From NCBI GenBank assembly GCA_964449835.1, contig CAYVBZ010000016.1, forward strand, positions 1 through 36,369: a stretch of DNA of 36,369 bases. Reading direction: 5' to 3'. This DNA comes from JABDGC01 sp964449835. Its GTDB lineage: Bacteria; Pseudomonadota; Gammaproteobacteria; DSM-16500. The position numbers and the translations under genes were made by a program. Below the pieces are notes generated by a model. That model saw nothing but the letters and a program-made list of their open reading frames with translations. It was not told where the DNA came from and made no database searches. Shown in pieces: positions 9,002-18,345 of this stretch; position 1 is the stretch's first letter; the number at the start of each line of letters is the position of its first letter.

Positions 9002-10061
9002 ACGAAAAATATTATTTGTAGATAGAGACGGTACCTTAATTCATGAACCATCCGATAAACAAATCGATACCCTGGAGAAGCTTGAGTTTGAGCCGGGCGT
9101 GATTCCAGCATTGCTGAGGTTAAGAAGCTTAGGATATCAATTGGTAATGGTCAGCAACCAAGATGGTTTGGGCGGCGCGAACTACCTTCAGTCCCAATTT
9201 GATTGTGTACAGGACAAGATCTTACGCCTGTTCAAGTCACAAGGGATTATTTTTGATGCAGTACTTATTTGTCCTCATTTAGAATCTGATCAATGCGAAT
9301 GTCGGAAGCCGCGTTTAGGACTGGTGTTGGATTACATGGTAATGCCAGAGTTGGACAGAGAGCGCTCGTATGTCATTGGAGATAGGCAAACGGATTGTCT
9401 TTTGGCCGAAAGGATGCGCTTGAAAGGAATACTCTATGATAGAGCACAAAATGATTGGAGTAAGATTGCATCACAAATAGAAAATACGATGCGTCAAGCA
9501 GCTGTTCAACGTAACACTTCAGAAACTACGATTGAGGCCTTTGTTGATCTAGACAAAGAAAACCCTGTTGAAATTGATACAGGGATAGGATTTTTTGACC
9601 ATATGATTGAGCAATTGGGCCGTCATTCCGGCATTAGCCTTAAGCTGAAAGCACGTGGTGATTTGCATGTTGATGATCATCACTTGATTGAAGATACTGG
9701 GTTGGTAATTGGCCAAGCGTTACGAGAAGCATTAGGCGATAAAATTGGCATTGGTCGATATGGGTTTTTATTGCCGATGGATGAAGCGAAAACAGAGGTG
9801 GCGCTTGATTTAAGCGGCCGCCCCTATTTTGTTTTTGAAGGAACATTTTCAAGGGATGAAGTCGGCTCGATGCCGACAGAAATGGTGCCACACTTTTTTC
9901 GATCGTTGGCCTATGAGTTGAAAGCTACGCTCCATCTTAAGATGACCGGAAAAAATGCGCACCATCAAGTTGAGAGCTTATTTAAAGGGTTTGGCCGTGC
10001 ATTTCGGAGTGCGAAACAACGCAATGGAACAAATCTTCCTAGCACAAAGGGTATTTTATGA
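8994..10061 (+). CDS. hisB: Bifunctional histidinol-phosphatase / imidazoleglycerol-phosphate dehydratase, HisB
   Basis: 355 residues from ATG 8994 inside the end of hisC; the longer frame from 8880 would overlap hisC by 122 bp and adds no family sequence. The N-terminal HAD domain has DRDGTLIHEP, a zinc-loop pattern CPHLESDQCECRKP and GDRQTDCLLA. The C-terminal IGP dehydratase domain (from about residue 165) has GFFDHMIEQLGRHSG, DDHHLIEDTG and AHHQVESLFKGF, supplying the two manganese sites. This fused form is typical of gammaproteobacteria. The stop overlaps hisH by ATGA. Confidence 0.97.
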   Translation: MSKRKILFVDRDGTLIHEPSDKQIDTLEKLEFEPGVIPALLRLRSLGYQLVMVSNQDGLGGANYLQSQFDCVQDKILRLFKSQGIIFDAVLICPHLESDQCECRKPRLGLVLDYMVMPELDRERSYVIGDRQTDCLLAERMRLKGILYDRAQNDWSKIASQIENTMRQAAVQRNTSETTIEAFVDLDKENPVEIDTGIGFFDHMIEQLGRHSGISLKLKARGDLHVDDHHLIEDTGLVIGQALREALGDKIGIGRYGFLLPMDEAKTEVALDLSGRPYFVFEGTFSRDEVGSMPTEMVPHFFRSLAYELKATLHLKMTGKNAHHQVESLFKGFGRAFRSAKQRNGTNLPSTKGIL

Positions 10062-10669
10062 TTGTCATTGTTGATAGCGGCGGCGCTAATTTGGTGTCTG
10101 TTATTAGTTCAATCAAACGATTGGGCGTTGATGTGATTGTTAGTTCTTCTCGGCAGGATATTGAAAAAGCAAGCCATGTCATTTTACCGGGTGTGGGATC
10201 AGCGCGCAACATCATGAAACGCTTGAATGAACTTAAATTGGTGGAGGTGTTGAGATCATTAACAAGGCCGGTCCTAGGGATCTGTGTCGGCATGCAAATA
10301 TTGTTCGAGCAATCTGAAGAGGGCCCTACGCCAGGTTTAGGCATTATGAGAGGGAGAGTTGAAAAGCTGCCCATGATGCCAGGGCTTATCTTGCCGCATA
10401 TGGGTTGGAACAGCCTGGAAGCTATTAAGGCCTGCCGCCTCATGATGGGTGTACCAGCTAATGCTTATGTTTACTATGTTCACGGTTTTGCAGCAGCTGT
10501 TACCCCCTATACTGTTATGAAATCACAGCATGGCGTCTTTTTTTCGGCGGTGGTACAGCATCGTAATTTCATGGGCGTCCAGTTTCACCCTGAGCGATCA
10601 GGAAAGATAGGTAATCAAATATTAAAAAATTTTGTGGAGATGTCAGATGATTGTTTATCCTGCAATTGA
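10058..10669 (+). CDS. hisH: Imidazole glycerol phosphate synthase glutaminase subunit, HisH
   Basis: Class I glutamine amidotransferase that feeds ammonia to HisF. 203 residues. It has the nucleophile elbow GICVGMQ (Cys), the oxyanion-type segment PHMGWNSL, and the His-Glu pair in VQFHPERSGKIG. It starts with MIVIVDSGGANLVSV; most relatives have GxGN at this place, here GGAN. It overlaps hisB by 4 bp and hisA by 23 bp. HisF, its partner, is two genes downstream. Confidence 0.96.
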   Translation: MIVIVDSGGANLVSVISSIKRLGVDVIVSSSRQDIEKASHVILPGVGSARNIMKRLNELKLVEVLRSLTRPVLGICVGMQILFEQSEEGPTPGLGIMRGRVEKLPMMPGLILPHMGWNSLEAIKACRLMMGVPANAYVYYVHGFAAAVTPYTVMKSQHGVFFSAVVQHRNFMGVQFHPERSGKIGNQILKNFVEMSDDCLSCN

Positions 10670-11375
10670 TCTTCGATTTGGAAAATGTGTGCGCTTATGG
10701 CAAGGCGACTATACTAAGGAAACCGTCTATAGTCATTCTCCTATCATCGTTGCAAACAAATTCAAAAATGAGGGCGCAACCTGGCTGCATTTGGTTGATT
10801 TGAATGGTGCCAATAGCCCTGATCAAAACCAAGCACCTCTCATTAAAGAATTGCTCCATTCTTTGCCTTTAAAAATACAAATGGGCGGCGGTATCAGAAC
10901 AGCTATGCAGGTAGAGGCCTATTTGGCAAGTGGTGCAAAGAGAGTCGTGGTGGGAAGTTTAGCTATAGAATCCCCCGAAATGGTAATCAAATGGCTGAAG
11001 CAATACGGTAATGAACAGGTGGTAGTGGCGCTGGATGTTTATCTTGATGAAGAGCGCAATCCCTGTATTGCAACACAAGGATGGCAAAAAAAGAATAAAA
11101 CCAGTCTCTTTGATGTTCTCCCTTATTATATAAAGCATGGTTTGAAACATACCTTGTGCACTGATATTTCCAGAGATGGCGTTCTGAGTGGGCCTAATAT
11201 CGAATTGTATCAAACACTTTTAGATCGCTTTCCCAGTCTCCAAATACAGGCGTCTGGTGGAATTAGCTCATTAGATGATATTCGCTGCCTCAAAAACATG
11301 GGACTGAGCGGCGCTATAATAGGCCGTGCTTTATATGAAAAGAAATATTCAATGCGGGAGGCCTTGCTATGTTAG
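10647..11375 (+). CDS. hisA: ProFAR isomerase, HisA
   Basis: (beta-alpha)8 barrel enzyme performing the Amadori rearrangement of 5'-ProFAR to PRFAR. 242 residues from ATG 10647, which has GGAG (10636-10639) in front; an upstream ATG at 10632 lacks this. Catalytic Asp8 in PAIDL, then CVRLWQGDY, the phosphate-binding QMGGGIRT and ASGGISSLDD are visible. The central strand ALDVY carries the expected second Asp. The start lies inside the end of hisH; the stop overlaps hisF by 7 bp. Confidence 0.96.
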   Translation: MIVYPAIDLRFGKCVRLWQGDYTKETVYSHSPIIVANKFKNEGATWLHLVDLNGANSPDQNQAPLIKELLHSLPLKIQMGGGIRTAMQVEAYLASGAKRVVVGSLAIESPEMVIKWLKQYGNEQVVVALDVYLDEERNPCIATQGWQKKNKTSLFDVLPYYIKHGLKHTLCTDISRDGVLSGPNIELYQTLLDRFPSLQIQASGGISSLDDIRCLKNMGLSGAIIGRALYEKKYSMREALLC

Positions 11376-12136
11376 GCGTGAGAATTATTCCCTGTCTGGA
11401 TGTTAAAGATGGGCGTGTCGTGAAAGGTGTGCAATTTAGAAACCACCGAGATTTGGGTGCCATTGAAGAGCATGCGGCATTTTATCGAGATGAAGGCGCT
11501 GATGAGTTGGTTTTTTATGATATCACTGCAAGTAGTGAAGATAGGACGGTAGATCTTGATTGGGTCACTCGTCTGTCCTATTTGCTCGATATTCCTTTCT
11601 GTGTCGCGGGCGGGATTAGAACGGTCGCAGACGCGAGGGCCGTATTTAAAGCTGGTGCAGATAAAATTTCAATTAATTCTCCAGCGCTAGAAAGACCTGA
11701 ATTAATTACTGAGTTGGCTGAAGAATTTGGCAGCCAGTCTATCGTTGTTGGCGTGGATAGTTTTAATAACAATGGACTTTATGAAGTGTATCAATATACG
11801 GGTTCAGCAGCTAAATCGCAGAAGGCAGGGCGTAAAACTTTGGAGTGGGTAGAAGAAGTTCAAAGACGCGGTGCTGGAGAAGTCGTATTAAATTGTATGA
11901 ATCAAGATGGTATTAGAAAAGGATACGACATTGTTCAGCTGAGCTTTATTCGGAAAGCGGTCAGCATTCCATTAATTGCTTCCGGGGGAGCGGGTGCGAT
12001 GAATGATTTTTTAGCGGCATTCCGTGATGCAAAAGTCGATGGGGCCTTGGCTGCCACGGTATTTCATGAAAGACAGATCTCCATCCCGGAATTAAAAAAG
12101 GTATTAACTCAAAATCAAGTAGTGGTGAGATTATGA
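11369..12136 (+). CDS. hisF: Imidazole glycerol phosphate synthase cyclase subunit, HisF
   Basis: 255-residue (beta-alpha)8 barrel that uses ammonia from HisH to close the imidazole ring, giving IGP and AICAR. Asp11 in IPCLDVKDGRVVKG, VAGGIRTV, GADKISINSPA, VVGVDSF (second catalytic Asp) and ASGGAGAM are all present. GGGAGG (11355-11361) precedes the start. The stop overlaps hisI by ATGA. Confidence 0.97.
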   Translation: MLGVRIIPCLDVKDGRVVKGVQFRNHRDLGAIEEHAAFYRDEGADELVFYDITASSEDRTVDLDWVTRLSYLLDIPFCVAGGIRTVADARAVFKAGADKISINSPALERPELITELAEEFGSQSIVVGVDSFNNNGLYEVYQYTGSAAKSQKAGRKTLEWVEEVQRRGAGEVVLNCMNQDGIRKGYDIVQLSFIRKAVSIPLIASGGAGAMNDFLAAFRDAKVDGALAATVFHERQISIPELKKVLTQNQVVVRL

Positions 12137-12744
12137 CTATATTTGAAACTCCCAATATTAATTGGGAAAAAATAGATTTTCTTTTGCCAGTCATCATACA
12201 GGATTATCAAACAGCCCAAGTCTTGATGTTGGGTTACATGAATCCGGAAGCGCTTCAGCGCACCTGCGAAATGGGGCAGGTAACCTTTTACAGTCGAACG
12301 AAAAAACGGCTATGGATGAAGGGGGAGACCTCGGGCCATATTCTTCGCGTGGTCCAAATAATGCCTGATTGTGACGAAGATACTTTACTTGTTTGGGTAA
12401 ATCGTGAAGGGCCCTGTTGCCATTTGAATCAAGAAAGTTGTTTTGGGGAAAAAGACCTGGCAGCGTTTTTTTTGCCACGTCTTGAAAATATTATTTCTTC
12501 AAGATATAAGGACCGCCCAGAAAACCACTATACCACGCAACTATTTGATCAAGGCATAAAACGCATTGCGCAAAAAGTGGGTGAAGAGGGGGTTGAGGTG
12601 GCTTTGGCAGCAAGCTGTGGAGAGCGAGAAGAAATAATTAGTGAGGCGGCAGATTTGTTATATCACCTGTTGGTCCTTCTAGTTGCAAAACATATTTCAC
12701 TTCATGAGGTGCTGCTTCTCCTACAGAATAGAAGTCAAAAATGA
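12133..12744 (+). CDS. hisI: Phosphoribosyl-AMP cyclohydrolase / phosphoribosyl-ATP pyrophosphatase, HisIE
   Basis: Bifunctional enzyme for steps two and three of the pathway. The N-terminal HisI part has FYSRTKKRLWMKGETSGH and the metal-binding series DCDEDTLLV...GPCCH plus a later Cys (ESCFG). The C-terminal HisE part, from about residue 115, has the MazG-like helices with KVGEEGVEVALAA and ISEAADLLYHLLVLL. At 203 residues it has the usual fused length. Last gene of the operon; the next gene is convergent, 27 bp away. I see no strong hairpin terminator between them. Confidence 0.96.
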   Translation: MTIFETPNINWEKIDFLLPVIIQDYQTAQVLMLGYMNPEALQRTCEMGQVTFYSRTKKRLWMKGETSGHILRVVQIMPDCDEDTLLVWVNREGPCCHLNQESCFGEKDLAAFFLPRLENIISSRYKDRPENHYTTQLFDQGIKRIAQKVGEEGVEVALAASCGEREEIISEAADLLYHLLVLLVAKHISLHEVLLLLQNRSQK

Positions 12745-12771
12745 AAGAAGCATTCATTTCAGTGAGGTAAC

Positions 12772-14872
12772 TTAGTGGGCAAGTTGAAACAGTGAGGATT
12801 GTATTTTTTCACCTTCTTCCATGCTGGGCCTCGAATATTTTTGTTTAATTAACTCAAATTCTTGTGTTAGTTTCGAGGCCATGTCTAAACTTGCAATCAA
12901 GTCAATTGCTGAGTTAATTTGTTTGATAAGATCTGAATGGTCTTCTTTTTCATTTTCTTTCATCTGCGCTTCAAATTTCTTTAGCAAAGATCTTGCTTTG
13001 TTGAAATTAATTTTTTCTATGATTAATTTGTTTTTTCTTTCTGATAAGTCAACAGTAGAATATATTTCTTCTGCGAGACTAGCATAGTCAAGAGCTCTCT
13101 GGTAATTGCTTTTTTTCAAATTAACAATAATTAAATTCGAATAAAGATTTAATAGTCCACTTGGAAAACGGTACTGAAAGCAATTTTGATGAAGATCAAC
13201 TGCTTTTTCATAAAATTCAATCGCGTTCTTATATTTTTTGGATTCGAATAAATAATCTCCCGCTTTCTTGCAATAATCAGACAACTTATAAATATTATTA
13301 TTCTCTCCAGATAAATAGATCTGATTTTTCGATATTGCTTTAATAATGACGTCCAATGATTTCAAATGTTGATCAATCAATAAAATGTCAAATTTAAAGC
13401 CCTTTTCCTCGTCGGCAAAGTTTTCTAGCTGAAAATTAATCGTTTGTAATAAGTCAGCTGTATCAAGACCAAGTTTTATCTTTNNNNNNNNNNNNNNNNN
13501 NNNNNNNNNNNNNNNNNNNNNNNNNNNNNNNNNNNNNNNNNNNNNNNNNNNNNNNNNNNNNNNNNNNNNNNNNNNNNNNNNNNAGACCAAGTTTTATCTT
13601 TTCCTTGTCGTCCGGGTCTTTACAGATGTTGTATGCATAAAAATAAATATCTTTTGCTTTATTATTGGCCGCTTGAATTCTTTTATTTTCTACTTCAAAT
13701 GCATAATTAATGTCTGCTTTCTGTAGTGCTAACTTTTTAGAAAGTTCAGAGTCGTATTTTTTGAAGTTAATTTTTTTAATTAAGCCGTCATGAATCTCTA
13801 TTGCATCAATTAGCGCATCCGTTCGATCAATGCCGAATGTTAAACTTTTACCCATCACAAAAGGTGCTGCCAATGTTGAATCGCCCGCATGAAATATTGT
13901 TGGAAAATGATCATCTCCTTTATAAAATGAAAGATTAGTTTGGTAAGGCTCTACATTAAATACAGTCAATCTTTGCTTATGAGGATATTTTTTCGATGCT
14001 TTGTGAAGTGTTATTGTTGCCTCAGAACGATCATCAGGGTTGTTTCTAAATAACTTTAATAAAATTTTGGCAACAGAAAGTGCAGTTTCTTCGACGCGAT
14101 CTTTATCTTTTTCTTGCAAACTGGTTTCCGGCATTTGAAAATATAAGACATATTTTTCTGGTTTCTCATCTGAGATATCTGATTTTGACCGCTGTGGATA
14201 ATGGCGACAGAATGGGATGGCATAACTTTGCCAGCCAAGCTCACGCAATGCTTCAATCGCAAGCGCATAAGAAACCGGATTCAAATTGTGGGTCTCAAAA
14301 ATCGAAACATTTAATAAATCAGGTGTAAAATAAAGTCGCATAGAGGCATATGCTTTATGCGGGTTATTTTTCAATGTAGTAGAGGTAAACTTAAAGGTAT
14401 CTTTGTCGTTACTATCCGCATTCACGCTTTTTAAAACAGCACGAGCTGTTCCAGTACAATCTATAACAATATCATCATGGTTCGTTGGTATTAGTAGTGG
14501 CTCTGCTTCATCTTGCTTGCTAATCTTCAGATGCCGATTTTCGAAACACTGAAATTTTCCGGTTAAAAATAGTACCCCAAGGTCTTTTGCCATTTGATGG
14601 AGCTCTCGTTCAGCATCTTTAATATGGCGGCTGTCTGAAGGTTTCAACTTGAGGGGGGCGATACTATTCGATATATTATAAAATACCGACCTGTTGAACG
14701 AAGCCGATCGTGTAAAAGCATCGAATCGCATCCCGATAACGATGACATTTTTCATGCCCTTTTGTTTTAATTTAATGGCGCTAATGTGTGCTTCTGGTCC
14801 ATCGCCAATGATATAAGCAGTTTGCTCTGACTTCTCAACTTTTGAGTCAGATGCTGTGTGATTACTTTTCAT
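12772..14872 (-). CDS. MICAL-like FAD monooxygenase with C-terminal TPR-like region, split by scaffold gap
   Basis: Start ATG at 14872. The N-terminal ~400 residues look like a PHBH-type flavoprotein monooxygenase: Rossmann strand AYIIGDGPEAHISAIKLK (GxGxxA instead of GxGxxG), a RFDAFTRSASFNRSVF segment like the MICAL FAD/arginine loop, DIVIDCTGTARAV, and the second FAD motif HAGDSTLAAPFVMGKSLTFG. After the gap come helical repeats (YKNAIEFYEKAVDLH, YQRALDYASLAEEIY) of TPR type. The gap sits at a KIKLG codon run present on both sides; merging it gives one 660-residue frame. MICAL enzymes oxidise actin in eukaryotes, and a host-directed role here is only an idea. Fold call is moderate, substrate unknown. 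Confidence 0.65.
13484..13583. other. 100-N scaffold gap
   Basis: Exactly 100 N, the conventional filler for a gap of unknown size. The 18 bases before it (13466-13483) and after it (13584-13601) are the same, AGACCAAGTTTTATCTTT, which suggests that the two contigs overlap rather than miss sequence. Confidence 0.95.
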
Positions 14873-15073
14873 ATTCTCGTCGTTTTGTGATATATAATGC
14901 GCAAATTTTATATTATGAGCGATAAATAATCAACCCAATCCACGATTTCTGGCATGATTTTCTATAAGACAATGAATATTCTAAAAAAACAGGATTTTGG
15001 TGTTGATATATCCATTAATCTTTGACAGTTAATGAATTATTTTCTTCTTAAAGAGAAAAAGAACCAGTCCGTT

Positions 15074-16423
15074 TCATAAAGTAACTAATTCTTCGGCAGA
15101 GGTTGGGTGAATGGCCACCGTTGAGTCGAGATCTTTTTTAGTCGCGCCCATTTTAATGGCAACAGCAAACCCTTGTAAAATTTCATCGGCGTTCTTCCCC
15201 AAAAAATGACAGCCAATAATTTTTTCATTCGGCCTCAGGGCAATCATCTTGATGAAAGAAGGAAGCTTAGGTTCTTGAAGAGCATAAAATAAGGAATTAA
15301 ATTTTGTTTTATAAATGATAATTTGCTCCTTTCCATATTGGGCAATGGCCTCTTCTTCCGACAAGCCAATAGAACCCATGGGTGGATGGCTAAAAATTAC
15401 TGTGGGAATATTACTATAATCCAAATAAGCATCCCTTTGGCTACCAAAAATACGAAGCGCTAAGCATCGCCCGGCTGCAATAGCAACGGGAGTTAATAAT
15501 TTTTTCCCGGTGATATCACCAATAGCATAAAGCTGAGGAACATTCGTTTTTTCCCATTTATCAGTGATGATAAATCCTTTTTTGTCTGTTTTGACGCCTG
15601 TTGCAGCTAAATTTATATCTTTTGTTCGTGGATCTCGCCCTATGGCAAAGAGAACAGCATCCAGATCTTTAATTATTTTATTTTCTTGGCAATGGAGATT
15701 CAACCGGCTATTCGCCTGTTTCTCAATTCGTTCGACCACATGATAAGTTAGCACTTTTATTCCTTGAGTGCTTAACATGTCTTTTAAAGCATTACTGATA
15801 AAAACGTCAAAATTTCTGAGAGGCCGATCATAACGTAATAGAAGAGTAACCTGGGAGCCAAGTTGATTCAAGATGGATGCAAGCTCAACGGCGATATAAC
15901 CCGCCCCCACTATAGCAATTTTTTGAGGAAGTTCCTTTAAATTAAAAAAATCATCGGAATTGATGCTATATTCAGCGCCTTCGCAAATAGCTGACCTAGG
16001 ATAGGAGCCAGTCGCTATGACAATATGTCTTGCAGTAAAAATTTCCTGATTGACCGCTACCGTCTGTGAATCTATAAAATTTGCTATTCCTTTGATGAAT
16101 AAGATACCCGACTTTTTGAGCTGTTGTTCGTAATGCTTTTGTAATTGATGAATATAACGTTGTTGTTGATCGATAAAATCAGAAAAATTGAATGTTAAAG
16201 GTGTTTTATGATAGCCATAGGCTTCTTCTGAGCGATGATAACTAACTAGTTCAGCGGCATGCCACATGATTTTTTTAGGTACACATCCGCGGTTAACACA
16301 AGTACCCCCGAGTTCATTCCCTTCTATTAAAGCCACCTTAGCACCACAAATAGCTGCTGCCTGGGCAGTTGCCAAGCCGCCGCTACCACCTCCCAGGACC
16401 AATAAGTCAAAATGATTAATCAT
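15074..16423 (-). CDS. gor: Glutathione-disulfide reductase
   Basis: 449-residue FAD/NAD(P)-dependent class I disulfide reductase that keeps glutathione reduced with NADPH. FAD motif GGGSGGLATA at residues 11-20. The redox pair is Cys42/Cys47 in GGTCVNRGCVPKK, where most glutathione reductases have CVNVGC. NADPH domain is VGAGYIAVELASIL with following arginines LLLRYDRPLR, the NADPH rather than NADH pattern. The C-terminal catalytic His-Glu lies in HPTSAEELVTL. It is followed at short distance upstream by a small membrane protein (18 bp gap), probably cotranscribed. Start ATG 16423. Confidence 0.93.
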   Translation of the reverse strand: MINHFDLLVLGGGSGGLATAQAAAICGAKVALIEGNELGGTCVNRGCVPKKIMWHAAELVSYHRSEEAYGYHKTPLTFNFSDFIDQQQRYIHQLQKHYEQQLKKSGILFIKGIANFIDSQTVAVNQEIFTARHIVIATGSYPRSAICEGAEYSINSDDFFNLKELPQKIAIVGAGYIAVELASILNQLGSQVTLLLRYDRPLRNFDVFISNALKDMLSTQGIKVLTYHVVERIEKQANSRLNLHCQENKIIKDLDAVLFAIGRDPRTKDINLAATGVKTDKKGFIITDKWEKTNVPQLYAIGDITGKKLLTPVAIAAGRCLALRIFGSQRDAYLDYSNIPTVIFSHPPMGSIGLSEEEAIAQYGKEQIIIYKTKFNSLFYALQEPKLPSFIKMIALRPNEKIIGCHFLGKNADEILQGFAVAIKMGATKKDLDSTVAIHPTSAEELVTL

Positions 16424-16441
16424 GAGGATTAATTTTGTGTG

Positions 16442-16672
16442 CTATATTTTTCTATTTTTCGCGATAACAACCAAGACAAGGCCGGCCACAATTGAAATGC
16501 CACCGAGTATAGGTGGCAAATAAACCACTTTTTCTGTGTTAGCCGTTACCTGGACATCGCCGATTTGAGCAATTTTTTCCTGCGTGCCATAATGGAAAAC
16601 ACCGTGATATCCGACGATAGCAATGCCACCCAGTAATAGAATTAAGCCAATCATTGTTAAAAGTGTTTTCAT
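16442..16672 (-). CDS. Small inner-membrane protein with two membrane segments
   Basis: 76 residues. An N-terminal hydrophobic helix (residues 3-25), a short polar middle (TQEKIAQIGDVQVTANTEK) and a second helix (LPPILGGISIVAGLVLVVIA) ending in a basic tail are seen. The layout resembles small two-helix membrane proteins of the DUF3185 kind, but I am not sure of the family. It has a GGGG-rich ribosome site just upstream of ATG 16672 and precedes the glutathione reductase gene by 18 bp. Confidence 0.7.
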   Translation of the reverse strand: MKTLLTMIGLILLLGGIAIVGYHGVFHYGTQEKIAQIGDVQVTANTEKVVYLPPILGGISIVAGLVLVVIAKNRKI

Positions 16673-16741
16673 GGGGCCCCCTTTTGGGCAATTTGAGTTG
16701 AAGCAACCACGATATTAGTGGACCGATTAGATGATTATAAC

Positions 16742-17179
16742 CTATTTTTCAATCGTCACGATGCTCCAGTTAATGCTCCCGGGTTTTTTCCAAAAATAAG
16801 AACCCGACAAAGCGGTATAGCTTGCGTTCAAATTGATCGGTAAGGGATGTTTAATGGATCCGGAAATATTGCCGGCTTCGAGTACACAAAGATTTTGTTG
16901 ACTCGTAAGGGTAATGATTTCTGCGCCACACTGATAACTTAAAATAATTCCGGGCCCGTAAAGGGTCTGTTCCATTTCAAAATGCTTGGAATCATTCGGT
17001 GAAATGGACAAGGGTGGAGGAGAATCGAGCGTTCCGTGAATAATTTGCTGACTGCTTAAAACGCATTCCCCTTTTGTCATGTTAGAAATTTGAATTTGAA
17101 AATAACCACAGCGATTTTCTGTCTCGGCAAAAGCTAGGCTGCTAAAAAGTAAATAAATAGCTAGCAGTTTTTTAAGCAT
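16742..17179 (-). CDS. Secreted hypothetical protein with signal peptide
   Basis: 145 residues from ATG 17179; an in-frame ATG at 17212 would put a polar extension before the signal peptide. MLKKLLAIYLLFSSLAFA followed by ETENRC is a typical Sec signal with an AxA cleavage site. The mature part has four Cys (RCGYF, ECVL, QCGAE, LCVL), enough for two disulfides. No family recognised; probably periplasmic. Confidence 0.65.
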   Translation of the reverse strand: MLKKLLAIYLLFSSLAFAETENRCGYFQIQISNMTKGECVLSSQQIIHGTLDSPPPLSISPNDSKHFEMEQTLYGPGIILSYQCGAEIITLTSQQNLCVLEAGNISGSIKHPLPINLNASYTALSGSYFWKKPGSINWSIVTIEK

Positions 17180-17469
17180 AAACCACCATATTATGTTAAT
17201 ATTTGGTCGCAAATATAATACAAGTAGGGTTTTTCGTCAATCACTGCCACGCTAGTGTTTTTTTCTGTGCACTCTAACTTGGGTTCATTTTTTGACAAAA
17301 AAGGTGCTGACATTGATTGCGAATATGCAAGAAAAATTCAGTGTGAGGCTTATACGACGGATATTAATTTTGATAAATCTATGAAAAATTTTGCCACAGG
17401 CTGTGGCAGAATTGTCTTGGAACTATCAATAGTTGAACTTGTGAAATAACTTGTTTCGCAAATGCCCAA

Positions 17470-18345
17470 TTATTTAGGGAAGTGTGCCAAAATTTTATTT
17501 TTGATTTCTTCACATGCATTAACCAAGTTCCATCCTTCTGTGACTAATTTTTCGCCTGTTTCTGTAACGAGATCATTATCATTTTGAGTTTTTAAGGCCC
17601 GTGAATGATTTTTGCTATAGTGTGGTGATAATAACGGTCCAATGTCATCTAAAAAAGAGTGTTCTTTTAATTTTAAATTTATATTTTGGTCAAACATATT
17701 CTTAGTGACTGTTTTGCCTGATTTTTTCATATATTCCGAGAAAACATGAACTGTTTCTTGCGCATTAAAATCTTTGTGATCAAGTGCTAACCATAAATCA
17801 AATAAATCGCGCCCTTTGCTGCGTTGATATAGCGCACGCAATTTTGTTGCAATTAATTCATTAAAATGAAAGGTATTTATAGTCGTTCTTCCTGAGAACC
17901 AACCCGAGTTTATCGTTAACTCTCTGGATGAACGAGGCAGTATAGAGAAGCATTCTTCGATGTTAATTTCAATTTTAATGCGCTGCTTGGCGCTTGGAAT
18001 ACCTTCAGGGTTAAATGAAAATTTCATCTTGAAGCTGCGAGAAGTGGGATCGATTTTTGGTTTGCCTAGCCAAGGTTCTAAATGGTTGCGTAAATTGTCA
18101 GCAATGTTGGAAATTGGGCCTTTTCCGGTTCTTACTAAATCGATATCTTCACTGTAACGCACTGCTGGTGAAAAAAATAGCTTGTGTAATGCGGTTCCGC
18201 CGCGAAAAGCTAATTCTTTATAAAGAAATGGGTCGGAAAAGATTGCAACCAATATTCTGGATAATATTAAATCTTGCTCAACTTGAATGTCATCAGGCCA
18301 GGGGGCTGACGACCGCCACTGTGTTATTTGAGCTAAAGGTATCAT
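17470..18345 (-). CDS. abiEii: AbiEii-type nucleotidyltransferase toxin (AbiE system 1)
   Basis: 291 residues. FRGGTALHKLFFSPAVRYSEDIDLV is the nucleotidyltransferase signature of AbiEii toxins (GGTxL...SxDxD). A later segment (INTFHFNELIATKLRALYQRSKGRDLFDLWLAL) with the conserved K and RD..D is also typical. AbiEii proteins cause reversible growth arrest; related MenT enzymes add nucleotides to tRNA acceptor ends. Its start overlaps the stop of the antitoxin gene by ATGA, so the pair is coupled. All key residues appear intact. Confidence 0.9.
   Translation of the reverse strand: MIPLAQITQWRSSAPWPDDIQVEQDLILSRILVAIFSDPFLYKELAFRGGTALHKLFFSPAVRYSEDIDLVRTGKGPISNIADNLRNHLEPWLGKPKIDPTSRSFKMKFSFNPEGIPSAKQRIKIEINIEECFSILPRSSRELTINSGWFSGRTTINTFHFNELIATKLRALYQRSKGRDLFDLWLALDHKDFNAQETVHVFSEYMKKSGKTVTKNMFDQNINLKLKEHSFLDDIGPLLSPHYSKNHSRALKTQNDNDLVTETGEKLVTEGWNLVNACEEIKNKILAHFPK

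Noticed and set aside
12162..12478. Frames on both strands inside hisI
   Set aside because: They overlap the well-supported HisIE coding sequence and show no family features; shadows.
17255..17449. 64-codon plus-strand frame starting with GTG
   Set aside because: No ribosome site, no recognisable domain or export signal; likely chance or a remnant between the secreted-protein gene and AbiEii.
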